Shown: positions 22,525-32,000 of the stretch, one piece after another
Layout of the letters: every line of letters starts with the position of its first letter
Numbering within the stretch: position 1 is the stretch's first letter
Assembly (NCBI GenBank): GCA_963971285.1
Contig: OZ020244.1
Coordinates: 34,782,001-34,846,000, forward strand
DNA length: 64,000 nt
Direction of reading: 5' to 3'
Origin: Astropecten irregularis
Taxonomy: Eukaryota > Echinodermata > Asteroidea > Paxillosida > Astropectinidae
Made by a program: the position numbers and the translations under genes
Notes under the pieces: generated by a model
What the model was told of the DNA's origin: nothing
Databases searched by the model: none
Seen by the model: only the letters and a program-made list of their open reading frames with translations

Positions 22525-22858
22525 GATAAGAAATCAAAACAGAAATGTTGACAGATTTATGTATAACTTACAGGGTATGAAGACGGTGGTGGTAGAAACA
22601 TACCTTTAAAATTGTTCCGCCTGAAATGGTGAATTTATCCAGAAATTAGTCAAACAACGACCGAAAATCTGTTTGATCTTTTAAAAGATCAAAAATAAAA
22701 GAGAAAAGACTCTGGCTGTTTTTCACTGTTTTCTCAAAAGTGGCCACCGTATGTGACTGAAATTTTCACAGATGACTGTTACTGTATCTGTCTTGATATT
22801 TTTGCCCATGAATCTGTATTTCTTTGATAAAAACCAAAGTATGATAAAATAGCTTTAA
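22525..22858. repeat. TTAA-type palindromic element (aggtagtatcat family), copy 5
   Basis: The left terminus is lost; the central gatcttttaaaagatc and the right arm to ctttaa are intact. Confidence 0.75.
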
Positions 22859-22891
22859 TATCAAAAGGCCATCCTCTTCTAAATGTATATA

Positions 22892-22963
22892 GGGGGTGTA
22901 GCTCAGTGGTAGAGCGCTCGCTTCGCATGCGAGAAGCCCCGGGTTCAAATCCCGGTACCTCCA
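22892..22963 (+). tRNA. tRNA-Ala (anticodon CGC)
   Basis: The 72 nt are identical in all stems to the copy at 20868. A T9 run follows immediately as a polymerase III terminator. Confidence 0.9.
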
Positions 22964-23199
22964 GTTTTTTTTTTGTCCTTTGCACATTGAAATAACACCA
23001 AAATGTCATCTAACAATCCACTTGCAATTGCAGTTAAGTAAACATAGTACCAGTGGTACGCCGATTGTTTTACTTCTCACAGTAAACGTTCGCAGATGGA
23101 TAATTTATAACTTTTGGAAGAACGACCTTTTCCCTATTCACCACATGGCGTTACAGCTAAATTATGTTCAAAACAAAACAACGTTTGTGTCTGCTATAA

Positions 23200-23333
23200 T
23201 GGGAGACTTTTGAGAACCGGTCTTCAAGTCAACAGCGCATGCGCACGCACAACAGCGCAGGCGCAAAACAACGCGCGCATGCTCACTATTGCGTGCGCTG
23301 TTGACTTGAAGACAGGTTCTCAAAACTCTCCCA
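23200..23333. repeat. Foldback element with TGGGAGACTTTTGAGAA ends, copy 2
   Basis: The inverted ends include aaccggtcttcaagtcaaca, with a core of repeated gcgcatgcgc/cacgcacaacagcgc. Confidence 0.75.
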
Positions 23334-23917
23334 ATGCAACCTTTTCACTGTACTAAACATATACCAATTTGAAGATAGTCAGATTACAGGCACCTTGAAA
23401 GTGTAAATCGTGTTCCACTACATCACACTACGTTTGACCATGACCACAACATTGCATGCAACATCATTTAACCGAAGTTGTAAATTGATAAACTGGTTTA
23501 TTCACAATATTCAATCTTTTTCTTTTATATATCCACAATATTTAAGATAACATTTAAATATAATTCTGATATTAAACTAATAACAAACAACTTCTGCCGG
23601 TTCTTGCCGCAATTAAATAGCAAACATGCTAAATTTCATCAACACTATAATAATGTAATCAAATTAAATGGCAACAAAATGTACATGTACATGAACAAAA
23701 TATTATTAATAATAATAATAACATGTTTTATCATCCAATATTGTCCAATTTGGCTTGGAAACAAACGATGTATTATTATACATAAGGCTGGTCATAATAA
23801 TGGTCAATTGTCTAACCAACACCACCACCAATTGCAATATCAGCAGCCAATCAGAAATGGCGATACAAAGGTTTCTGTCTTCTAATTGGCTACTACAGAC
23901 AACCAGGGGTCTGTGCA

Positions 23918-24115
23918 CAGTGGCGCACCCAGGGGGGGGCTCGGGGGGCTTGAGCCCCCCCCAAGAGGGTCCCTGAAAAAAAAAAAAAAAAAAAAAAAGA
24001 AGGAAAAAAGAGAAAAAAAGGGGGGGGGGGAGAGGGAAAGGGAAGGGGGGAATGTTTTGTGGGAGAAAAATTTTCTTTGAGCCCCCCCCAAGACAAAATC
24101 CTGGGTGCGCCGGTG
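23918..24115. mobile_element. Nonautonomous hAT element, 198 bp
   Basis: It begins CAGTGGCGCACCCAGG and ends CCTGGGTGCGCCGGTG, flanked by a perfect 8-bp duplication, TCTGTGCA (23910-23917 and 24116-24123). The centre is an A-tract plus G/C homopolymer runs. Confidence 0.85.
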
Positions 24116-24172
24116 TCTGTGCAATGGAGGCTGCCATCATCTTAGTGCACCGTCGCTCGGTGCCAACATCAT

Positions 24173-24414
24173 CGGCCAATTTCATAGAGCTGCTTAGCAC
24201 AAAAATTTGCTAAGCATGACATTTCTGTCTGAATAAAAACAGGATTAACAACCACATTTCCAATTGTTGTGTATCACTTGTGATTGTTCTTTGGCTGTTG
24301 TTCGCTGACCATGAATATCAAATGGAATTTTGTCAATGGTGGTTTGTTTTATTGGGTGAGACATTTTTGTGCTAAGCAAATTTGTGTGCTTAAAAGTTTT
24401 ATGAAATTGGCCCC
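24173..24414. repeat. Foldback element, GGGGCCAATTTCA family, copy 4
   Basis: A complete inverted arrangement with the same internal landmarks; the left end is slightly eroded. Confidence 0.8.
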
Positions 24415-24718
24415 ATGAAATTGTGACAACATTTTTACCCGTCTTTTTTTTTCATTTCACGTATTAAATGAACTTGTAAATTCAATGGATACACATGACC
24501 AATTTGGCAACAATTATTCACCAATCTAGCGAATTTTGTTGCATACAATAAACAAACTTTTTAACAAAAAATCCCAACAACGGTGGGAGATGGAAGATAT
24601 TATGGAAAGGAAAAAAAAACACCACTTGTCACAATGCTATACAATTTCTCTACGATTTCAGGTTTTCTTAAACCTCGAACGGCATACGAAAAGAATAGAA
24701 GATAATTTTAACAGGCCC

Positions 24719-25087
24719 TTAAAGGTAGTATCATACTTTGGTAAGACACCCAAACAGAAATGTTCACAGATTTACGTATAACTTACATGGTATGAAGATG
24801 GTGGAGGTATAGAAACATACCGTTAAAATTGTTCCGCCTGAAATGGTGTATTTATCCAGAAATTAGTAAAACAAAGACCGAAAATCTTTTTGATCTTTTA
24901 AAAGATCAAAAATAAAAGAGGAAAGACTTGGGAAATACAGTGGCCATTTTTCACTGTTTTCTCAAATAGTGAGCACCGTATAATGGGACTGAATTTTCAC
25001 AGATGCCTGTTACTGTATCTGTCTTGATATTTTTGCCCATTAATCTGTATTTCTTTGATAAAAACCAAAGTATGATATTACCTTTAA
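24719..25087. repeat. TTAA-type palindromic element (aggtagtatcat family), copy 6
   Basis: A full copy with TTAA ends. It is bracketed by a direct duplication of about 50 bp (24668-24722 and 25084-25138: cctcgaacggcatacga and caggcccttaaa). Confidence 0.85.
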
Positions 25088-25276
25088 ACCTCGAACGGCA
25101 TACGAGAAGAATAGAAGATTGTTTTAACAGGCCCTTAAACAGATAATCCGAATGGCAGAACGAACTTCCCAAGTTTTCTAGTTGCTATAATACTGCTTAC
25201 TATGGTCTGTCCAGGAAAATTTAAAACTCTGCAATTTTCGGACAGAAAAAAACCAAGCGGGTTGACGCTGATGATC

Positions 25277-25640
25277 AAAGGTACAGTACAGGATTGGTAA
25301 CATACCCAAACAGAAATGTTCGCAGATTTACGAATAACTTTCAGGATATGGAGATGGTGCTGGTAGAAACATACAGTTAACACATTTCTGCCTGAAATTG
25401 TGTATTGATCCAGAAATGAGTAAAACAAAAACCGAAAACAGTTTTGATCTCGGGGTAAGATCAAAACCATTCTTTGTGTATTATAAGAACAATTGAGCCA
25501 GGTTTTCGCTATTTTCTCCGTGACTCAAATGTCAGATTGAGCTCAAATTTTCATAGGGCCTATTATTTCCTGCACATTTTTGATCAGACAAAGTATGAGT
25601 GCTGTTTTGTGACCTTTACCAATCTTGTATTATACCTTTA
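25277..25640. repeat. Palindromic-element relative (aggtacagtacaggattgg family)
   Basis: It runs from caaaggtacagtacaggatt to its inverse ending atacctttaa. The core is gatctcggggtaagatc. Confidence 0.7.
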
Positions 25641-26617
25641 AGAACAAAATATTTTTTTCCCGTGAGAATATTAACGACCACTTTAAAAGAAGAAAAAAAA
25701 TCCGATCTCGTCATTTCCATACATAACTGGTCTGTAGGCCTACTGCTTCAATGTTATACTATATTCATATACTTAACAAACTTGTAAAATTCATTCATTT
25801 TTCCCCTTTCGATAAAATAGTAATCGAGGATAGTGAAGAAACTAAAATGGAATGTTTAGAGAATCGCAGCCAAACCAGTGCTGTGCTATTTCAGAAGTGG
25901 CATCATCTCAAATGCATTACATTGATTTAGTTTTTATGGGGTTTCTGTCATTATTTTGTCGGTGTGTCAGGCAGTTCTCATTTTATCTGCCTGTTACATC
26001 TGAAATCAATAACTTGACGAAATTACCATCACGAGTAAATAAGCAGGTTATGCAAACTATAATAGTCACCTCTGACTTCTCAGAAAGAAATGCAAAATAC
26101 TACCTAAGATGTACCCATTCTCGCAATCTTCAATATCCATTGAAAACAGGAAACAGGAAACAGGACACTGGAAGTTATCTTATTAGAAGACTTGTTCAAT
26201 TGGAAAACAAAACTGAAAACTTCCGCAAAAAGATCCGCACTATAAAGATTGTATTACTTATATCATTCTTTTAAAAACTTGACAATTCGAATAGTTTGTA
26301 TATAAAAAGACAACAACAGCCGTAACCAACAAGAACCGTTAAAACACCAACAAATACGTTTGTCCTTCTTTCAAATTTTTGAACAAAATTGCTATTTTAT
26401 ACATTTCCCCCAAATTTGCCAAACGCTTAACTCGAAACAACAATGATGGGGGGAATTAAGGAACAGCTCATGCACAAAACGTGGCCTTGGGCGAGCGAAA
26501 TACAATCAATGTCATTCTTAAAAAATACAAAGAAAGCACTCTAAAAAGTTCAACAAGAAACTTTAAAACTAGGAAGTGGGAAGTGAAACTACCCCTTAAG
26601 AATTAGGAAGATTGATG
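25641..26617. other. AT-rich noncoding stretch
   Basis: The longest ORF (140 codons, 25852-26274, plus strand) shows no domain, signal or biased composition that would make it a gene. Nothing else is seen. Confidence 0.35.
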
Positions 26618-26735
26618 AGGGCCTGTTTGTTTAATGCACGGGATCCCAAATGTTCGGATCCACGTCCTGTGCAGGGTACGCTAAAATGGGATCCGGATCC
26701 GGATCCGCAGGATTCGTCATAAACAAAAAGGCCCT
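26618..26735. repeat. Foldback element with GGGCCTGTTTGTTT ends, copy 2
   Basis: It has inverted ends, with gggatccggatccggatccg (repeated GGATCC) inside. Confidence 0.75.
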
Positions 26736-27068
26736 GAATTTCTCCCACAGCAACATTTTCTGCAATTAAAAGGAGATTTCTTTGGGTAACTTTGGGGAAT
26801 GTGAGGAAGAAAATTACAGTCAATTAATAAAAACTTTATACATAGCACACTTATTCTTTTTTTGTCTTCTCCAAAAATTTTGAAAATATCTTTGTTTTCG
26901 GCATGTTTACTTGCAAACTGTTTTGCTTCTTTGGCATGAAAGTGATGTAATAAGATGATTGTGCGACAAAATATTATTGATACAGAATTCCCAGACGTAA
27001 TATGTAGCTTGAGTGGATTGCACACAGACAACAACTTGTGGCCACTTGTCAAATACTGAAGACAACTA

Positions 27069-27209
27069 GGGGTCGATTTCACCAAACTCTTCGTAACTTC
27101 GTAGGACTTTCGATGCATTGAAGCCCTACGTTGGATAGGCCCCCTACGATGGGTTATCACTTCGTAACTCAAGTTACGATCAATCACAAGGCTTCGTGAA
27201 ATCGACCCC
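27069..27209. repeat. Foldback element, GGGGTCGATTTCA family, copy 3
   Basis: A complete palindrome. Its right end abuts the next foldback element with one base between. Confidence 0.8.
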
Positions 27210-27210
27210 T

Positions 27211-27453
27211 GGGGCCTTTTCCAAACCTCGGCTCCGGCTCAGGCTCCGGCTCCGGCTTCATTTCGTGACTCCATTTTTGAATAACAGGTATCAAAATAGA
27301 GGCTTTTGGTTACGGTTTGGAAGTAGATACTCTATTTTGAACAAGAAAACAGAGATTCAGCTTCAATGAAAAGCCACAACCTACATTTTCAGCATTATGG
27401 ATGACAGCGCTGGAGCCTGAGCCTGAGCCGGAGCCGAGGTTTGGAAAAGGGCC
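27211..27453. repeat. Foldback element with GGGGCCTTTTCC ends, copy 2
   Basis: The arms carry tandem ggctcc/gagcc hexamers (cggctccggctcaggctcc at left, inverse at right). The interior matches 424-660. Confidence 0.75.
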
Positions 27454-27703
27454 GGTCTTGTATCCAGACTTCCTACAGTGCGATGATATATTGTGCATAC
27501 AGAGTGAATCTAGCAACTAACACCTATACACACACACTCATCTGCCCAGCAGGTTTGATGCAAAATTCCCCTTATTTCATATAAATGACACATACATAAT
27601 CAGACCTGCTTGATTGCTTTTTTCTTTTAGTTTTCCATGTAAATCCCCCAAACTGTAAGTGCAGCATTTAAAGTAACAACAACAACCAAACCCAAAGAAT
27701 AAA

Positions 27704-27870
27704 AGGGCGATTCACAATAATGCGCCACCAAGAGTTTGCAATGCGTTGGCCAACCACAATGCGCAGAATCGGTCGACCCTTTGCAGAAGCGCATTGGGTC
27801 GGCAAATTCCGTGCATTGTGATTGGCCAACGCGTTGCAAACTCTTGGGGGCGCACTATGGCGAATCGCCT
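27704..27870. repeat. Terminal-inverted-repeat element, AGGGCGATTC ends
   Basis: A near-perfect palindrome: aagagtttgcaatgcgttgg on the left and its inverse on the right. Confidence 0.75.
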
Positions 27871-28235
27871 GTATTTAGTGTGCTTTAAAAAGTGTCATGT
27901 CCGTGCGTTGGAGGAAAAAAACCTAAGAAGAGAGATACTCATAATTAATAATGATTTGAGAGAGTCCGACCAGTTTTTCTGCATTTAGGCGACAAAAGTT
28001 CACCAGTAGCTAACTGAGACAGAATCTTGACACAATTTGTCAAACAGCCACTGATGAAGAATTATGAAGCCAATACAATTTTAGTGCTAACCTATGAATA
28101 AGACACATACTTAATTAAAAGAAGGGGTAAGTAAGGGAGAGGCTTTTATGTTATTTGAATACATGAAAGTCTCACTGAACCTAAATGGATGTCTGTTGAG
28201 ACGTCTCCCTCTATGCAGCGTGGTGTAGCCGAAAT

Positions 28236-28735
28236 GAATGTGTCTGTATTCTCTCAGGCAGTGGGCGTGTCAGTGGGTGTGTCAGCGGGTGTGTCAGTGG
28301 ATGCTGCAAACATTGAAAACCTAAGATGTGCATGTGATCAAGGAGGGTTGGGATGGTGAAGTCTGGTGTGAATGTGTTTGTATTCTTTCAGGCAGTGGGT
28401 GTGTCAGTGGGCGTGTCAGTGGGTGTTTCAGTGAATGCAGCATACATAGAAAACCTAAGATGTGCATGTGATCAAGGAGGCGTGGGACTGTGAAGTCTGG
28501 TGTGAATGTGTTTGTATTCTCTCAGGCAGTGGGCGTGTCAGCGGGCGTGTCATTGGATGCGTGTATACATGAAAAACCTAAGATGTGCATGTGATCAAGG
28601 AGGGTTGGGACTGTGAAGTCTGGTGTGAATGTGCCTGTATTCTATCAGGCAGTGGGTGTATCAGTAGGCGTGTCAGTGGGTGTGTCAGCGGGCGTGTCAG
28701 TGGATGCTGCATACATAAAAAACCTAAGGTGTGCA
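28236..28735. repeat. Tandem repeat, unit about 130 bp, beyond the kinase-subunit stop
   Basis: Four units share ctaagatgtgcatgtgatca and gtctggtgtgaatgtg. Each holds a variable number of nested 12-bp gtgtcagtgggc/gtgtcagcgggc subunits. It lies 245 bases past the stop codon on the minus strand, so it is probably within the 3' UTR. Confidence 0.75.
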
Positions 28736-28979
28736 TGTGATCAAGGTGGGTCGGGACAGTAAAGTCTGGTGTGAACGTGTTTGTGCTCTCTGTACGCAAA
28801 CCAGGTAGAACGATGCTCTGCATATTCCGTGTGCGGGTCATTATACCACATGTATTTTGAAAAATGTGTTCTCTGTTTGAATGTATACATGTTTTCAAGG
28901 AGGTAGGGATATGGAATTGGGAGAAGGTGATGGGGGGGGGGGGGTTGAGGGCATCGAAGGGGAAACCGGGCAAGTTTCA

Positions 28980-29095
28980 TCATTTGGCTCCTTTGCCAAA
29001 CATCCTCTCCACTTCCTCCTCATAGTGGGCGATGTTCCTCTTCATGATGTCCATGCAAGGACCTAGCAACCTCTCAAACGCGTTCACGTCTAGGA
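28980..29095 (-). CDS. PRKAR2: PRKAR2 last exon
   Basis: Acceptor ctccacag. T plus TC gives Phe, then [20 protein letters not shown] and [17 protein letters not shown], with TGA at 28982-28980. It matches the RII C-terminus and ends a few residues short of the vertebrate protein. Confidence 0.93.
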
Positions 29096-32000
29096 CTGTG
29101 GAGAACAAGAACAATTACAAAAACAAAGGAAAAAATGATTCCATTAAGTGTACTGGAAAATTCTTTAAAAGAACAAAGGAAAAAAAATTATCAAATTAAA
29201 GGTTATATCATACTTTGGCTTTTGTCAAAGAAGTACAGATTCATGGGCAAAAATATCAAGAAAGATACAGTCACAGTCATCTGTGAAAATTTCAGTCCCA
29301 TACGGTGCCCACTTTTAGAGAAAACAGTGAAAAACCGCCACGGTTTTTCTAAGTCTTTTCTCTTTTATTATTGATCTTTTAAAAGATCGAAAAGATTTTC
29401 GGTCGTTGTTTGACTAATTTCTGGATAAAAATACCATTTCAGGCGGAAAAAATTTAAGGGTATGTTTCTACCGCCACCATCTTAAGTTATACGTAAATCT
29501 GTGAACATTTCTGTTTTGGTTTCTAAGTATGATACTACCTTTAATATTGGACAATTGAATTATTCAAAAGCAAAATGGCTAGCTGCAAAGAATGTTATCA
29601 ATTTGTAATAAATACTCTCGCCAAAAAATCCGCAGGACACTAAGTGCAGGGAGAGAGTGGATAAACAACGTAAACAAGACCGAGGGCCGATTTCACTAAT
29701 GCTTTACGATCATCGCTAAAGCCCAAATCCATCGCTACACAGAAAATTGCTATGCAACGTAGCAAACGATTTTCCGTTTTAGCAATGTATTTGGGCTTTA
29801 GCAATGATAGCAATGCAAATCGGCCCCTGGTGTGTCTCTGCGCAGTACACACAGGACTGCGAGTGGCGTAGAAAATCGGTGCTGGCCATGTAAGCGGAGA
29901 ACGAGGTGCTGAGTCATGAGATTGGGCCCTGCAGCCGATTTCACCAAACTTCAAATGTTGCATACACAACATTTTATTGCATAACTTAAGCAAAATTTTC
30001 CCGCCTTGGTTGCACAAGTTATGGCCGTTTTACGACTTACGCAACATTGTACATTGCGTAAGTTTACGCAACATTGTACGTTGCGTAAGTTACGCAACAT
30101 TTCGTGAAATCGGCTGCAGGTTGGAAAGAAGCATTTTGTTGGCTTGAGTGTCTTGATCAGGAATGCAAACTTCCCAGTCACCAGACCTGTGCTTAAACTC
30201 TGTAAAAAAAAACATCCATGAGTTCTTGAGTTTAATGCTAGCTCCAGACAACAAGGCTAAAGACATGCAACATTAATGTCTTTAACACTTCATCGAAGTA
30301 AAGTCGAAGTAAAGCCACACCCGCATCAACAACACTTCACAAACAGCGCTTACAGCTAATCGGCCACGCAACCAGGCATGATGTCCCACTTTCATTGCTC
30401 CTGGACAACGCCAATCAACCAACAGAACCCTATCGTAGAGGTGGCGCACTCATGCTTACCTACCAACAACAACTTGTTGAGGATCTGAGAATGGCTGGTA
30501 TCAGCTTTAATCAGCTTCGACAAGCCGCTCATAATACTGAACAGTGGACAAGAATAATCAACCGTAGCCACTGAGCAACGCCCAAGCGCTTATCCGCTCA
30601 GACGTCATGATGATGATGATGAACAATAAAGTTTGGCAGAAAAGCACAGAAGTGCGCTTCCAACACCGATGACTCAGGTATTTTCTTCCACTTGTCAGAA
30701 GATGTTGTTCGGGAGACCGACTGCTAAAATCTGACATGTCTGTCTGGCCGGCAGGAAGTCATGCGTGTATTACCGCCAATGTACATGTCATGGCTTTCAG
30801 GATGCAAGAATGCAGTATCGCTGACTACTACTTGCCAACAACATCACGACATGGCTGTGAGGAACAGAGACTTGGGAGAAATTGCAGCAACATGTATAGG
30901 GCAAATGCTGTAACATGATTCCTATGTGCATATCCATGTTACAGCTACAGACCAGCTTGAATTACTTGAAATGGTGATGAGGCAGAGGGCGCTATATCTT
31001 GTTTACAGTGAGGGCACCACTGCAGTAGAAACACCAACTCACACAAGGGTTCATAATCATATAATTGCTGGCATTTGTAGAATTTGTGGCTTATCACCTT
31101 CCAGGTTCCCAGAAGTGTAGCCAGTTTGGGAGGGGGGGGGGGGGGGCAGAGAGGGTCATACACTGGGGTCTGACAGGTTCATGTGTCCCCTCCAACTTGT
31201 TCTTGTTGATGCATCACCCATACTCAAATCAGTGTTGGAGTACTCGTACTCGTACTCGAGTACAACTCGAGTACAGACAAAAACTCGGCCCGTACTCGAT
31301 AAAATGTACTCAAAAATAAAATGTACTTGGCCCGTACTCGATAAAAAGTAGTCGAAAATAAATGTACTTGGTCCGTACCATGTACTCAAATTTTGGGAGT
31401 ACTTGACCATTTAGTGCAAATCTTATTTTCGTTACTATTTCACGGTTGATAATGTTGCCGATTTCTGATAAGTTTGAAGTTTGAGTGTGAAGATCATCGG
31501 GAGTTAAGTTTCAAATGGAGTAAGCAGCACAGTGTCATTTGCAAGGTTTGAAAAAACATTAATTTCTGAGAAGAGTGGCACAACATCCAATTATGAACAT
31601 CTTTGTGGAACAAAATGCAATTTTTTGCACTGTGCGTTGGTACTGTACTCGGACGTGGACTCGTACTTTGGTACTCGGACTCGGCCCTGTATCAAGTCGA
31701 ATGTACTCGGACTCGGATCCTTAGGACTTGGACTCGACAGCAATGTACTCGGACTCGGCCCAGTACTCAGACCTTGAAGTACTCGGAGTACGCTGTACTC
31801 AGATCTGAGGACTCTACTCCAACACTGACTCAAATACGGCTTCTGTCAGGTCCCCATCCTTCCGATGTGAAGACTGGGGAAAGGAAATGGGAGGGGGTTA
31901 GACAACATACTTACAGGCACATTGGACGTCGCCGCAGGCATAGACCGAGGCAGCACGGGGATTGTTGGTGATGAGAGCTAGCTCTGTATAAAGATATAAA

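Noticed and set aside
25852..26274. 140-codon plus-strand ORF
   Set aside because: No motif, no compositional bias, no splice or poly(A) context; length is possible by chance in AT-rich DNA with these stop frequencies.
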